Made by a program: the position numbers and the translations under genes. Positions 54,667 through 64,000 of a stretch of 64,000 nucleotides of DNA are shown here, one piece after another (the stretch's first letter is position 1; each line of letters opens with the position of its first letter). The DNA is from Vibrio sp. SCSIO 43137. GTDB lineage: Bacteria; Pseudomonadota; Gammaproteobacteria; Enterobacterales; Vibrionaceae. The notes under the pieces are model-generated. The model had not been told where the DNA came from. It made no database searches and worked only from the letters and a program-made list of their open reading frames with translations. The stretch covers positions 2,170,001 through 2,234,000 of the forward strand of contig NZ_CP116383.1 of NCBI RefSeq assembly GCF_028201475.1, in the 5' to 3' direction.

Positions 54667-56400
54667 GTGAATATCCAAACACTGATTAACGACAAAGTAT
54701 CTCAGGCTCTCGAAGCCGCTGGCGCACCAGCAGGAAGCCCTGCTGCGGTCCGACAGTCAGCAAAACCACAATTCGGTGACTATCAGGCTAACGGCGTGAT
54801 GGGCGTTGCAAAAAAACTCGGTACAAACCCGCGAGAATTTGCACAAAAAGTATTGGATGTTCTGGATCTTGACGGTATTGCCAGCAAAACTGAAATTGCC
54901 GGCCCGGGTTTTATCAATATCTTCCTGAGCGAAGAGTTTCTTGCTAAGCAAGCCGAACAGGCACTGGCAGACAGCCGTTTAGGTGTTGCACAGGAAGAGC
55001 AGAAAACCATCGTTGTTGACTACTCGGCGCCAAACGTAGCTAAAGAGATGCATGTAGGTCACCTTCGTTCAACTATTATCGGTGATGCTGTTGTCCGTAC
55101 TCTTGAGTTTCAGGGTCACAAAGTAATCCGTGCTAACCACATCGGTGACTGGGGTACACAGTTCGGTATGCTTATCGCCAACCTAGAGCGTGTTCAGAAT
55201 GAATCTGATGAAGTTTCTATGGAACTGGCGGATCTGGAAGCCTTCTACCGTGAGTCTAAGAAGTTCTACGACGAAGATGAAGATTTCGCAGCGAAAGCAC
55301 GTAGCTACGTTGTAAAACTTCAGGGTGGTGATGAGTACTGCGCTGAGATGTGGAAGAAACTGGTTGATATCACCATGGTGCACAACCAGCGTAACTACGA
55401 CCGCCTGAACGTTTCCCTGACCAACAAAGACGTTATGGGTGAGAGCATGTACAACGACATGCTGCCACCAATCATTGAAGACCTGAAAGCAAAAGGTATC
55501 TCTCAAGAAGATGACGGTGCTCAGGTAGTGTTCCTTGATGAATACAAAAACAAAGACGGCGAGCCTATGGGTGTCATCATCCAGAAGCGTGACGGCGGCT
55601 TCCTGTACACAACAACAGATATCGCTTGTGCTAAATATCGTTACGAAACACTAGGCGCAGACCGCGTGCTTTACTTTATCGATTCACGCCAGCACCAGCA
55701 TCTGATGCAGGCATGGACCATCGTTCGTAAAGCGGGTTATGTACCGGAAGAGGTCACTCTTGAGCACCACGCATTCGGTATGATGCTGGGCAAAGACGGT
55801 CGTCCGTTTAAGACTCGTGCCGGTGGTACTGTTCGTCTTGCTGATCTGCTTGATGAAGCACAGGTTCGTGCCCAGAAGCTTATTGATAGCAAAAACCCTG
55901 AGCTGGATGCTGAAGAGAAAGAGAAAATCGCCACCACTGTTGCTATGGCGGCAGTTAAGTATGCTGACCTTTCTAAGCACCGTACTACAGACTACATCTT
56001 CGACTGGGATAACATGCTGGCATTTGAGGGCAACACAGCTCCTTACATGCAGTATGCTTACACTCGTGTAGCCTCTATCTTCGCCAAAGCGGGCATCTCT
56101 ATGGATGATGTTGCCGGTGATATCAAGATCACTGACGAGAAAGAGAAAGGCCTTATCGCTAAACTACTTCAGTTTGAAGAAGCAGTTCAGATGGTTTCCC
56201 GTGAAGGTCAGCCTCACATTATGTGTAGCTACCTGTTTGAACTTGCCGGTCAGTTCTCAAGCTTCTACGAAGCTTGTCCAATCCTGAACAGCGATGACGA
56301 AACTGTTAAGCAGAGCCGCCTGAAACTGGCTGCACTGACAGCGAAGACCATAAAACAGGGTCTGTCACTTCTGGGTATAGAAACTCTGGAACGTATGTAA
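54667..56400 (+). CDS. argS: arginyl-tRNA synthetase
   Basis: Class I synthetase, 577 residues. The HIGH-type motif is [20 protein letters not shown], with [17 protein letters not shown] following; the N-terminal [17 protein letters not shown] is typical. GTG 54667 is used as start because AAGGAAA precedes it and the length then equals E. coli ArgS; TTG at 54652 is an alternative. Followed by a terminator. Confidence 0.97.
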   Translation: MNIQTLINDKVSQALEAAGAPAGSPAAVRQSAKPQFGDYQANGVMGVAKKLGTNPREFAQKVLDVLDLDGIASKTEIAGPGFINIFLSEEFLAKQAEQALADSRLGVAQEEQKTIVVDYSAPNVAKEMHVGHLRSTIIGDAVVRTLEFQGHKVIRANHIGDWGTQFGMLIANLERVQNESDEVSMELADLEAFYRESKKFYDEDEDFAAKARSYVVKLQGGDEYCAEMWKKLVDITMVHNQRNYDRLNVSLTNKDVMGESMYNDMLPPIIEDLKAKGISQEDDGAQVVFLDEYKNKDGEPMGVIIQKRDGGFLYTTTDIACAKYRYETLGADRVLYFIDSRQHQHLMQAWTIVRKAGYVPEEVTLEHHAFGMMLGKDGRPFKTRAGGTVRLADLLDEAQVRAQKLIDSKNPELDAEEKEKIATTVAMAAVKYADLSKHRTTDYIFDWDNMLAFEGNTAPYMQYAYTRVASIFAKAGISMDDVAGDIKITDEKEKGLIAKLLQFEEAVQMVSREGQPHIMCSYLFELAGQFSSFYEACPILNSDDETVKQSRLKLAALTAKTIKQGLSLLGIETLERM

Positions 56401-56404
56401 TGCT

Positions 56405-56430
56405 AAAGAGCCCTGCGGGGCTCTTTTTTG
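56405..56430 (+). terminator. terminator after argS
   Basis: AGAGCCC-TGC-GGGGCTCT followed by TTTT. Confidence 0.9.
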
Positions 56431-56442
56431 TTGGGAGCAATT

Positions 56443-56871
56443 ATGACATTTACTCTTCATCCACAGCTTGAAAAAGATACCACCCATATTGGTGACTTCC
56501 CTCTCTGCAAAGTGCTGTTAAGCAGAGATGACAGCGTTCCATGGCTAATACTGGTACCTAAAGTCGATAACCTGCGTGAACTCCACCATCTTCCGATGGA
56601 GCAACAGCAGCAGTTTCTAGTAGAAAGCCAGCAGATCAGTAAGGCGCTGGAAACCTTATTTAGTCCGGATAAGCTTAACCTTGGCGCTCTGGGTAATATG
56701 GTTCCGCAGCTGCATATTCACCATGTAGCGCGTTTTACTTCAGATATCGCGTGGCCGGGGCCAATCTGGGGAAGTGCTGCGGGACGCTATCGTGAAGAAG
56801 CAGAGCAAGCAAAACTGGCGAAGCAGATAGCAGAACAGCTAACAAAAGAGGGGCTTTTTCAGTCCGTTTAA
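56443..56871 (+). CDS. HIT-family hydrolase
   Basis: 142-residue histidine-triad protein. The motif region reads VPQLHIHHVARF, so the first His of the canonical H-x-H-x-H is Gln while the presumed nucleophilic His is kept. The N-terminal LLSRDDSVPWLILVPKV is typical of a bacterial HIT subgroup. The start is ATG 56443, with GGGAG upstream. Probably a nucleotide hydrolase; substrate unknown. Confidence 0.85.
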   Translation: MTFTLHPQLEKDTTHIGDFPLCKVLLSRDDSVPWLILVPKVDNLRELHHLPMEQQQQFLVESQQISKALETLFSPDKLNLGALGNMVPQLHIHHVARFTSDIAWPGPIWGSAAGRYREEAEQAKLAKQIAEQLTKEGLFQSV

Positions 56872-56887
56872 TTTAGTCATGCCGGAA

Positions 56888-56917
56888 TAAAAAAAGCGCT
56901 GAATATTCAGCGCTTTT
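56888..56917. terminator. bidirectional terminator between HIT gene and feoC
   Basis: AAAAAGCGCTGAA / TTCAGCGCTTTTT palindrome between convergent genes. Confidence 0.88.
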
Positions 56918-56923
56918 TGTCTA

Positions 56924-57154
56924 TCAGGAGAATACCATTAAAGGTATACCATCATCTTGTACTGCTTTATAGCGAACCTGTCTGATATTCTTCTGCTTAT
57001 CCAGATCAACGATACGGCTCAGTTGTCCTTTCTTAATCCAGAGCTCAAGCATGGCATCAACACCATCTTCAGAGAGGGCGAATTTCTTCGCCAACTCTTT
57101 ACGCGATACGCAATCACATTCGAAGATATGTTGCTTTATCTGCTGAAGAATCAA
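56924..57154 (-). CDS. feoC: FeoC-like winged-helix protein
   Basis: 76-residue winged-helix protein (VSRKELAKKFALSEDGVDAM, LELWIKKGQLSRIV). It follows feoB with a 4-base overlap. FeoC proteins affect FeoB stability or assembly. The cysteine-rich wing of enterobacterial FeoC is absent; the only cysteines are in ECDCVS. Confidence 0.85.
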   Translation of the reverse strand: MILQQIKQHIFECDCVSRKELAKKFALSEDGVDAMLELWIKKGQLSRIVDLDKQKNIRQVRYKAVQDDGIPLMVFS

Positions 57155-59433
57155 ACCAGCGCTACCTCCGCCATTGACTGCTTCTTACCTTCGCGCTTCA
57201 GAAGCTGATAGGTCGCTGTCCAGATAGCAAGGATTGCGACAATCCAGATGCCGCTGGTAGCAGGCTGCTCGGCCAAGTGCAGTGCATTGTGATAGAAAGC
57301 CGCAGCGGTATAGGCCAACACCATAGTGTAGCTGGCGATAAAGGCTGCAAACGGACGGCCAAACTCTTTCACATAGGCTCCCATTGCTGCTACGCAAGGC
57401 GTATAGAGCAGGATAAAGATCAGATAAGCAAATGCCGCATGACCGGAAATAAACTGAGCTTTCAGGTTACCGAAAATAGAGTTGTCGACACCCTGCTCTT
57501 CTGCAACGGCAGCGGAGTCAGACAGGTCACCAACTTCAATACCTAGTGGGTCACTGTAGCTCAGGCCAACCAGATTCTCAGGAATGGTCATTACCGCTTC
57601 TTCAAGGCTGGCAGCAAGGTCATACTCAGCGTCACCCTCCTCTTCGGATGCTGTTGAGTAAAGGCTGTTAAGAGTTCCTACTACCGCTTCCTTAGCGAAA
57701 ATACCGGTAATAATACCAACTGTGGCCGGCCAGTTATCTTTCTCAACACCGATTGGCTCAAACACTGGCGTCACTACCTGAGCAGCACGGGACAATACAG
57801 AGTTCTCGCTGTCCTCATTACCAAAGGAACCATCCGTGCCCAGAGAGTTAAAGAAGCTCAGAATAGTTACAACAATAACGATAGTTCTGCCCGCCCCCAT
57901 AACAAAGCGCTTCAGCTTCTGCCAGGTCTTGATCATCACGTTCTGCATAGTCGGGATTTCGTAATCCGGCATCTCCATGACCAGAGCATCACTTGAGCCC
58001 GGATAAAGGGTTCTCTTAAGCAGTAGACCAGTGATAACGGCAGCAAGAATACCAAGCAGGTAAAGAGCAAATACGATGTTCTGACCACTGTCCGGGAAGA
58101 AAGCTGCAGCAAACAGGGCGTATACCGGCAGACGGGCACCACAAGACATAAACGGAGCCATTGAAGCTGCCAGCTTACGCTCACGCTCCTGATCCAGAGT
58201 ACGGGTCGCCATAATAGAAGGTACGTTACAGCCAAAACCAAGTACAAGGGGAACAAAGGCTTTGCCCGGCAGACCAATCTTCTGCATTACCTTATCAAGA
58301 ACAAACGCTGCACGAGCCATGTAGCCGGAGCTTTCAAGAACGGCAAGGAAAAGATACAGGCAGGCAATAACAGGAATAAAGGTTGCCACTGTCTGGATAC
58401 CACCACCAACACCATCAGCAAGCAGAGTGACCAGCCACACCGGAAGATGATCATCAAACAGATAGTGACCACCATCAACCAGGACAGCACCAACACTGAT
58501 ATCAAAGAAGTCGATAAAAGAGCTACCGATGTTAATAGAGAACATAAACATCAAGTACATAACCACAAAGAAGAAAGGCACGCCAATCCATTTATTAAGA
58601 ACAAATTGGTCCGCTTTTTCTGTGAAACTGTGGCTTAACTTACCTTCTGATCTGCGGATATGTTTGAGCTCTTCATGGATAAAGGAGAACTTAGTATCGG
58701 CAACCTGAAGGTCAATATCGATATCCAGAGATGCACGGGTGCTCTTAATCAAATCACGATCCTGCTCCGGCATACCGTTAATAACCAGAGCATCATTTTC
58801 CAGTGAGCGAATCGCTAAGGCGCGGTTACAAACCGTCTCCTGACTCCATAACGGCGCCAGTTTCTCTATCGCTGATTCCAGCTCATCACCATAGTTCAGC
58901 TCCAGAGCGGACAATGCCACACCCTGTACCACTGTTTTATGCAGCTTCTCTTTAAAACGGACTACCTGACCTGAGTCTGTGGCAGACAAACTTAATACGG
59001 GACAACCTAAAGCCTTTTCAAGACCGGCTATATCAATAACTTGTCGCTCACGTTTCAGGGCGTCCATCTTGTTCAGAACCACAATCATTGGTCTGCCAAG
59101 TTCACGTAGCTGAAGCGTGGTATACAGGCTTCTTTCCAGACAGCTGGCATCAACAACGTTGATGATTAGGTCAGTAGGATGAGTAAGAACGGCGCGGGAA
59201 GCGATAGACTCATCTAGACTGTTGGCATCATTACCACTATCAAGGGCATAGATACCCGGCAAGTCAGTTAAAACAATTTGGTCACCGGCATGTGAGAATC
59301 GACCGGTTTTCTTTTCAACCGTTACACCAGGCCAGTTACCAACTTGTTGCTTAGCTCCCGTAAGGGCATTAAAAAGCGTTGTTTTACCGCTGTTCGGGTT
59401 ACCGACAGTCAGTATATTATATTGAGTCGCCAT
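57151..59433 (-). CDS. feoB: ferrous iron transporter FeoB
   Basis: 760-residue Fe(II) permease. The N-terminal G-protein domain has the P-loop TVGNPNSGKTTLFNALTGA, switch GNWPGVTVEKKTGRF, DLPGIYAL and NKMD. The membrane part includes VLGFGCNVPSIMATRTLDQE (a conserved cysteine near the pore) and APFMSCGARLPVYALFAAAF. It overlaps feoA by one base. Confidence 0.97.
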   Translation of the reverse strand: MATQYNILTVGNPNSGKTTLFNALTGAKQQVGNWPGVTVEKKTGRFSHAGDQIVLTDLPGIYALDSGNDANSLDESIASRAVLTHPTDLIINVVDASCLERSLYTTLQLRELGRPMIVVLNKMDALKRERQVIDIAGLEKALGCPVLSLSATDSGQVVRFKEKLHKTVVQGVALSALELNYGDELESAIEKLAPLWSQETVCNRALAIRSLENDALVINGMPEQDRDLIKSTRASLDIDIDLQVADTKFSFIHEELKHIRRSEGKLSHSFTEKADQFVLNKWIGVPFFFVVMYLMFMFSINIGSSFIDFFDISVGAVLVDGGHYLFDDHLPVWLVTLLADGVGGGIQTVATFIPVIACLYLFLAVLESSGYMARAAFVLDKVMQKIGLPGKAFVPLVLGFGCNVPSIMATRTLDQERERKLAASMAPFMSCGARLPVYALFAAAFFPDSGQNIVFALYLLGILAAVITGLLLKRTLYPGSSDALVMEMPDYEIPTMQNVMIKTWQKLKRFVMGAGRTIVIVVTILSFFNSLGTDGSFGNEDSENSVLSRAAQVVTPVFEPIGVEKDNWPATVGIITGIFAKEAVVGTLNSLYSTASEEEGDAEYDLAASLEEAVMTIPENLVGLSYSDPLGIEVGDLSDSAAVAEEQGVDNSIFGNLKAQFISGHAAFAYLIFILLYTPCVAAMGAYVKEFGRPFAAFIASYTMVLAYTAAAFYHNALHLAEQPATSGIWIVAILAIWTATYQLLKREGKKQSMAEVALV

Positions 59434-59660
59434 TACTGAGCCTCCACTTCTATTTCCGCCGCAATATTACGACGCACCGCCAGAGAGACACCGCGGACTT
59501 CTACTTGTAGTGGATCACCCATAGGTGCTCTGCGTATAACGCGGATTTCAGTCTTAGGCAGCAATCCCATAACCATAATTTTTTTCTTTAAATCGGAAGA
59601 GAGACCGGTAAAAGAGACAACCTGCGCACTTTCCCCGTCTTTTAATTCTGTGAGTTTCAT
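59433..59660 (-). CDS. feoA: ferrous iron transport protein A
   Basis: 75-residue SH3-like protein that supports FeoB. Sequence KLTELKDGESAQVVSFTG and MVMGLLPKTEIRVIRRAPMG are typical. First gene of feoABC; a Fur-like site lies about 100 bases upstream. Confidence 0.95.
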   Translation of the reverse strand: MKLTELKDGESAQVVSFTGLSSDLKKKIMVMGLLPKTEIRVIRRAPMGDPLQVEVRGVSLAVRRNIAAEIEVEAQ

Positions 59661-59968
59661 TTTTGCCTCTGACCACTATTTACCAATAATAACCATTAAT
59701 ATGTTAGGGATAATATCAATTCCGTATGGCTGTAAACTTGTCCTGAATCAATTTCCTAATTAAAAATCGTTTTCATTTACATTATTTATTAGCAAATTAA
59801 CTATTTCACTGTAAACAAAATGTCCACAAGGAGGGAGTAACCTCAACTCTTTGTTATTTAACGATTTATTAAATATAGGCAAAATACTGAAGAGCAAAAG
59901 TGTGCTGTAGAAGAGCATAGAGCAGACGGCAAAAATGTAATTTTAGGCCTGCTCTGGTAACGGAAGGA
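59661..59968. other. feo promoter region and znuA 3' flank
   Basis: AT-rich region with the feo promoter; includes the Fur-like site at 59758-59778. No gene seen. Confidence 0.5.
59758..59778. promoter_or_regulatory. candidate Fur box upstream of feoA
   Basis: On the minus strand, AAATGAAAACGATTTTTAAT(T) resembles the 21-bp Vibrio Fur box AAATGATAATGATTATCATT(T) at about three quarters of positions. Its position before feo fits iron repression. Confidence 0.5.
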
Positions 59969-60859
59969 TTAGCTTTTGCCGTTCAGGCACTGGCTGAAGC
60001 GATTGCCCATATCGGCTAAAAACTCGAAATAAGCGGATGGTTTAACGGCTATTTTGGTCGCCAGAGGGTCCAGTTCGCCGATAGTGACCTGAGTGCCGCG
60101 GGTAACAGACTTTACGATCGAAGGTTTAAATTGCGGCTCGGTAAATACGCAACTGGCTTTTCCTGATCGCAACTCTGATTTGATCTGAATAATGGTTTTT
60201 GCCCCCGGCTTTCTTTCCGGTGACAAGGTAAAGTAACCCTGCTTATTCATTCTGAACTGGTCTTCAAAATAGCCATAGCCGTCATGGAACACGTAATAAC
60301 CTTCAGACTTTAAGGGAGCCAGCTCTGCGGTAAGATCCGCCACCGTTTTGTCCAGCCCTTTTATAAACGCCTTATAGTTATTCTGATAAATTTCAGCGTG
60401 CTGCGGATCGACTTCTGCCAGCTTGTCAGTAATAACCTTTGCAGATTGTCCTGCCTGCAATGGCCCCAACCAGATATGCGGATCAATACTCTCGGCACCG
60501 TGATTGTGGCCTTCATGAGAACCTGCCTCTTCACCAAACTCACGGAAGGTAATCTTATCTGACGCTGAGAGTTGTAGCTGACTTTTCTGTTTAGCCATTA
60601 CTTTAGGCAGAAACGATTCCAGCTCAGGCCCCAGCCAGATAACCAGATCAGCATCAACTACCTTACGGACATCAGAAGGTTTAAGGGCATAGTCATGAGG
60701 AGAAGCTGTCGAGTTAACCAGCAACTCCGGCTTAGTCACTCCCTGAGTAATCTCCAGTGTGATAAGCTGTAACGGCTTAATACTGGTCACAATATCAATG
60801 GCGTGCGCCGCGTGAGAAGAAAGCAGCAAAGAGAGTAACCCGCACACTATACGTTTCAT
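59969..60859 (-). CDS. znuA: zinc ABC transporter substrate-binding protein
   Basis: 296-residue periplasmic zinc-binding protein. Signal peptide MKRIVCGLLSLLLSSHAAHA; ligand histidines in TASPHDYALKPSDV, ESIDPHIWLGPLQAGQ and YYVFHDGYGYFED; and a His-rich loop SHEGHNHGAE. Two cysteines (ASCVFTEPQF and the C-terminal SQCLNG) may form a disulfide. Divergent from znuCB across a Zur-like palindrome. Confidence 0.96.
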   Translation of the reverse strand: MKRIVCGLLSLLLSSHAAHAIDIVTSIKPLQLITLEITQGVTKPELLVNSTASPHDYALKPSDVRKVVDADLVIWLGPELESFLPKVMAKQKSQLQLSASDKITFREFGEEAGSHEGHNHGAESIDPHIWLGPLQAGQSAKVITDKLAEVDPQHAEIYQNNYKAFIKGLDKTVADLTAELAPLKSEGYYVFHDGYGYFEDQFRMNKQGYFTLSPERKPGAKTIIQIKSELRSGKASCVFTEPQFKPSIVKSVTRGTQVTIGELDPLATKIAVKPSAYFEFLADMGNRFSQCLNGKS

Positions 60860-60944
60860 TTTTTCTCCGGAAATTCAGACTTTATGGCCGGTTTGCGCAT
60901 AAGACAGGCGAAACCACCGCATTCGCTATTCATTAGATACAGAA

Positions 60945-60959
60945 TGTTATACTATAACA
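60945..60959. promoter_or_regulatory. Zur operator between znuA and znuC
   Basis: TGTTATA-C-TATAACA is a perfect palindrome inside GAATGTTATACTATAACA, matching the gamma-proteobacterial Zur box pattern in the znuA/znuC divergent region. Confidence 0.85.
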
Positions 60960-60984
60960 ATTCACTTTGTAAATGAGATTTATT

Positions 60985-61767
60985 ATGGCTTCGTTGGTGA
61001 GAATGTCAGATATCACCGTGACTTTTTCTGACAGGAATGTACTCAATAAAATCAGTCTGGACATAGAACCGGGAGAGATCACCACCATAATCGGCCCCAA
61101 TGGCGCCGGAAAGTCTACCCTTATTAAGGTATTAATAGGTTTAGTCAAACCTGATTCCGGCAAGGTAGAGAAAAAGCAAAAGCTAACTATCGGATACGTG
61201 CCACAGAAGCTAAAACTAAATGATACTCTGCCCCTTCATGTTGACCGCTTTTTAAAACTGGCAGGAAAATACAGTCGGCAGGAAAGACTGGACGCCCTTC
61301 GAATGGTAGGTGCTGAGCATCTGCATAAGCACAATATGCATAAACTATCCGGTGGAGAAAGTCAGCGGGTGCTGCTTGCACGTGCCCTTCTTCTCCGGCC
61401 AGAACTGCTCGTACTGGATGAACCTGCACAAGGGGTGGATGTTCAGGGACAGATTGAACTCTATAACCTGATTGACTCAATACGTCATCGTTTTCAATGT
61501 GCGGTTTTAATGATCTCTCATGACCTGCACTTAGTGATGGCAAAAACCGACAAAGTGGTTTGTCTGAACCACCATATCTGCTGTTCAGGCGAACCGGAAA
61601 CCATAGCCAAACATCCTTCTTACCTGGAACTGTTCAGTAATCAAAACAACAGCGCACTGGCATTTTATCATCACAACCATTCCGGACATCACGATCTCTC
61701 CGGTTATCCTGTAGAAGGAGAGAGCTGCGACTGTACAGAACATCAGGAAAACCACCAACATGATTGA
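60985..61767 (+). CDS. znuC: zinc ABC transporter ATPase
   Basis: 260 residues. Walker [19 protein letters not shown], signature [20 protein letters not shown], Walker [18 protein letters not shown] and H-loop [17 protein letters not shown]. The C-terminal tail is rich in His and Cys ([24 protein letters not shown]), as in other ZnuC proteins, and may sense zinc. ATG 60985 is chosen over 60973. Overlaps znuB by 8 bases. Confidence 0.96.
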   Translation: MASLVRMSDITVTFSDRNVLNKISLDIEPGEITTIIGPNGAGKSTLIKVLIGLVKPDSGKVEKKQKLTIGYVPQKLKLNDTLPLHVDRFLKLAGKYSRQERLDALRMVGAEHLHKHNMHKLSGGESQRVLLARALLLRPELLVLDEPAQGVDVQGQIELYNLIDSIRHRFQCAVLMISHDLHLVMAKTDKVVCLNHHICCSGEPETIAKHPSYLELFSNQNNSALAFYHHNHSGHHDLSGYPVEGESCDCTEHQENHQHD

Positions 61768-62545
61768 TATACTTCTTCCCGCTCTTTTTGCCGGCATCGG
61801 TCTTGCTATTATTGCCGGACCTCTGGGCTCCTTTGTAGTCTGGAGAAAGATGGCCTACTTTGGTGATACTCTTGCCCATGCATCGCTGTTGGGTTTAGCC
61901 CTCGGTTTTTTGCTTGACGTTAACCTCTATTTAGCACTGGTTGTTTGCTGTCTGGCGTTAGCATTAATACTGGTTGCTCTGCAAAAACAGCAAACGGTGG
62001 GAACGGATACCCTGCTCGGTATTCTGGCCCACAGTGCCCTCTCTCTTGGCTTAGTGGCGGTCAGTTTTCTCGACAATGTCAGAATCGACCTGATGAGCTA
62101 CCTGTTTGGTGATCTGCTCTCTGTGTCCATTTCAGATATCTACTTTATCTATCTGGGGGTCATTATTGTCGGAGCCATTCTCTACTACTTCTGGCAACCG
62201 ATGCTCTCGTCAACAGTGAGTGAAGAGCTGGCACTGGTAGAAGGGGTTAATGTCTCTCTTATCCGCCTGATCCTGATGATGCTGATCGGACTGGTTATTG
62301 CAGTAGGGATGAAATTTGTAGGGGCATTGATCATCACTTCACTACTGATTATTCCGGCCGCGACGGCACGAAAATTTTCTGCAACTCCGGAACAGATGGC
62401 CATTCTCTCCTCAGCTATCGGGACGGTTTCGGTAGTACTTGGGCTGGCCATGTCATGGCACTATGACACACCAACCGGCCCTTCCGTAGTAGTCAGTGCA
62501 GCCGCCCTGTTTATGTTGAGTCAGTTTAAGAAAACCGCATCTTAA
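61760..62545 (+). CDS. znuB: zinc ABC transporter permease
   Basis: 261-residue ABC-3 family membrane permease with about eight helices: [40 protein letters not shown] and [20 protein letters not shown] are family blocks. Translationally coupled to znuC. Confidence 0.96.
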   Translation: MIDILLPALFAGIGLAIIAGPLGSFVVWRKMAYFGDTLAHASLLGLALGFLLDVNLYLALVVCCLALALILVALQKQQTVGTDTLLGILAHSALSLGLVAVSFLDNVRIDLMSYLFGDLLSVSISDIYFIYLGVIIVGAILYYFWQPMLSSTVSEELALVEGVNVSLIRLILMMLIGLVIAVGMKFVGALIITSLLIIPAATARKFSATPEQMAILSSAIGTVSVVLGLAMSWHYDTPTGPSVVVSAAALFMLSQFKKTAS

Positions 62546-62617
62546 GATTACTTAGGTTTATTTACTAAAGCTCCCTGACTGAGTGCCGATAAAGGGTTAC
62601 TCAGTTAAGAGGCCTTT

Positions 62618-63139
62618 ATGCAGTCAGACACCATCACACAAGCGGCAACACTACAAACAGCAGCAATTAACGAGCTGCAGTTTGGTAGTAATATTAATGC
62701 TGCAGTGGAGCAAAACCGCCGCGCCGATTTCGCGCTATTGCTGGCAATGTTCTCTGACGATGTACGTGAGACAACCTCTGTTGAAGAGATCACGGCAGAA
62801 CAAGCCTCAGAACAAAACCTTCGGGACCAGCTAAACGTTCCTGCAGCGCGGACTCTACATTCTGATGCTGATAGCTATACACGCTCAGCCCAAATCGCCA
62901 ACCAATTCCATCAAGGTGGTTTCCAGAGTGCCCAGTTGCAGATGGATCTTTGCCCTGATGCTCTTGCCTGTCATGCAGAGAACACTCACGGGCTGGGTGA
63001 AGAGGTATACCGAAACCTGTCATTCCATGCCCAGCGCTCTCTGTCTGAAAAGCCTAAAACCGTCGTCAATAACAGTAACCTCTATCAACAACTGGTTACC
63101 TCCGGCAGAACCGATACCATCTGTCGTAGTATCGCTTAG
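62618..63139 (+). CDS. hypothetical protein, 173 residues
   Basis: Not recognised. Soluble, no signal peptide, polar and Gln/Asn/Ala-rich (MQSDTITQAATLQTAAINEL). Contains two cysteines in LCPDALACHAENTHG. The start has AAGAGG upstream and the frame is clean, with no competing ORF of better quality, so it is probably real. It follows znuB by 72 bases in the same direction. Confidence 0.65.
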   Translation: MQSDTITQAATLQTAAINELQFGSNINAAVEQNRRADFALLLAMFSDDVRETTSVEEITAEQASEQNLRDQLNVPAARTLHSDADSYTRSAQIANQFHQGGFQSAQLQMDLCPDALACHAENTHGLGEEVYRNLSFHAQRSLSEKPKTVVNNSNLYQQLVTSGRTDTICRSIA

Positions 63140-63348
63140 TTTACAGTTCCGCTGTTATATCCGTATCTCGTTACCGCCTCAACAAATATGCAACAGCTCC
63201 CGCAAATGTGAGATAGCCCAGCAAGTCTACATTTTTCCCCAGGGTAAATTAGCTTTTCATGATGGTTTTCACACCCGGCAGAATATTTTTCGACCAGTAT
63301 AAATCTGAAAGGAAGAGCGTAGAGTAAGCAGAAACAAGGGGCAGTTGA

Positions 63349-64000
63349 ATGGATATCAAGAACTCAGTCGTGCTGGTTACGTCGGCAGGAAGCGTATTAG
63401 GAAGCACCCTTGCCCGCCATTTTGCCACATTGGGTGCAAAAGTGATTGTCACCGACGAAGACAAGTTCGCCCTGGAACAAACTGTGAAACGTTGTCAGGA
63501 GTTTCCTCTCGCGCCGGTTTGCTACCCACTAGAAAACTGCTCATTCGACAATGTTCAAAAGTTGTTTGATGACGTAGAGTCTAGTCTTGATCGCAGCATA
63601 GATGTGGTTATCAACTACTGGCCGAGTCAGCCTTTCCCTTCTCTGGTCGGCAGCACCGATGAGAGAGAACTTTCCAGCACCATCAGTAAGCTTACCTGCC
63701 CGTTTTTCAGCTTTGGTCAGGCTGGTGCCGATCATATGAGAAACCAACAGAAAAACGGCGTGATTATAAATCTGGTCACCTATGAAGAGGAGACCAATAC
63801 CGCAGGAATGGAAAACACCTCTACCCTGATCTCCGGGTTTACCAAAAGCTGGGCGAAAGAGTTACACCCTTTCAATATCCGTGTCGGCGGAGTTATCCCG
63901 ACTCTTACGGATAAAAGCAAAGGTGAAAAAGATATCGAGCACTGGGCTCAATTACAGGACGAACTAATCCGTAGTACTGAATACATTATTGCTAACGAGT
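63349..64000 (+). CDS. SDR-family-like protein lacking catalytic residues (C-terminus beyond window)
   Basis: Rossmann-type short-chain dehydrogenase fold. The cofactor motif is degenerate: VLVTSAGSVLGSTLARHFAT in place of TGxxxGIG. Aligning SGFTKSWAKELHPFNIRVGG with the usual YxxxK...FTRSLAKEL block places Met and Ser where the catalytic Tyr and Lys should be. It may be a non-enzymatic sensor or binding protein. Start ATG 63349 has AAGGGG upstream. Runs off the right edge after 217 residues. Confidence 0.8.
   Translation, partial: MDIKNSVVLVTSAGSVLGSTLARHFATLGAKVIVTDEDKFALEQTVKRCQEFPLAPVCYPLENCSFDNVQKLFDDVESSLDRSIDVVINYWPSQPFPSLVGSTDERELSSTISKLTCPFFSFGQAGADHMRNQQKNGVIINLVTYEEETNTAGMENTSTLISGFTKSWAKELHPFNIRVGGVIPTLTDKSKGEKDIEHWAQLQDELIRSTEYIIANE

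Overview
The window looks like a stretch of the larger chromosome of a Vibrio or close Vibrionaceae relative. The strongest evidence is the quorum-sensing block: luxO-luxU with a Qrr small RNA transcribed divergently from luxO, carrying a sigma-54 promoter and LuxO-type operators. The neighbouring order (uvrB, qrr, luxO, luxU, yvcK-like, moaABCDE) and the rsxABCDGE-nth-gloA cluster fit the same family. I see no insertion sequence, prophage, integron or CRISPR array; most of the window is ordinary core chromosome.

Layout. 1-8 kb: a TonB-dependent receptor running off the left edge, a pseudouridine catabolic pair (psuK-like kinase with a fused helix-turn-helix, psuG), and divergent glpK/glpD. 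8-13 kb: a DUF1127 small protein opposite a GcvA-like LysR regulator, a hemerythrin/DUF2249/multi-pass membrane protein operon of the type linked to nitric oxide stress, and two divergent envelope proteins of unknown role. 13-20 kb: a 2-oxoacid dehydrogenase operon (E1 alpha, E1 beta, E2), a lipoprotein with four DUF4397-like repeats, the 4.5S SRP RNA, an alkyltransferase-like protein, tesB and an Lrp-type regulator. 20-26 kb: a 46-residue membrane protein missed by length cut-offs, an RND efflux pair, and four nearly identical tRNA-Tyr units. 26-34 kb: a POT peptide permease facing the oppABCDF operon. 34-38 kb: moaABCDE behind a molybdenum cofactor riboswitch, then a YvcK-like gene. 38-43 kb: luxU, luxO, qrr and uvrB. 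43-46 kb: tRNA-Asn followed by two odd tRNA 3'-end fragments, a hydrolase, a LysR regulator and a LysE-type exporter. 46-53 kb: rsxABCDGE, nth and gloA. 53-64 kb: yecM, argS, a HIT protein, feoABC, znuA/znuCB, an unknown protein and an SDR-like protein cut by the right edge.

The genes form several coherent physiological units: peptide uptake (POT plus Opp), metal supply (Feo, Znu with a Zur-like palindrome), membrane redox chemistry (Rnf/Rsx), cofactor synthesis under riboswitch control, and density sensing.

Three things stand out. Two conserved genes 1.8 kb apart, rsxD and nth, each carry a single-base frameshift, so either the assembly is wrong there or both are decaying. The tRNA-Asn unit is followed by a 118-bp repeat carrying a tRNA 3' end with an inserted hairpin whose two copies differ by a compensatory base-pair change. 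The LysE-type exporter's Shine-Dalgarno sits in a 30-bp near-perfect palindrome directly before a TTG start.
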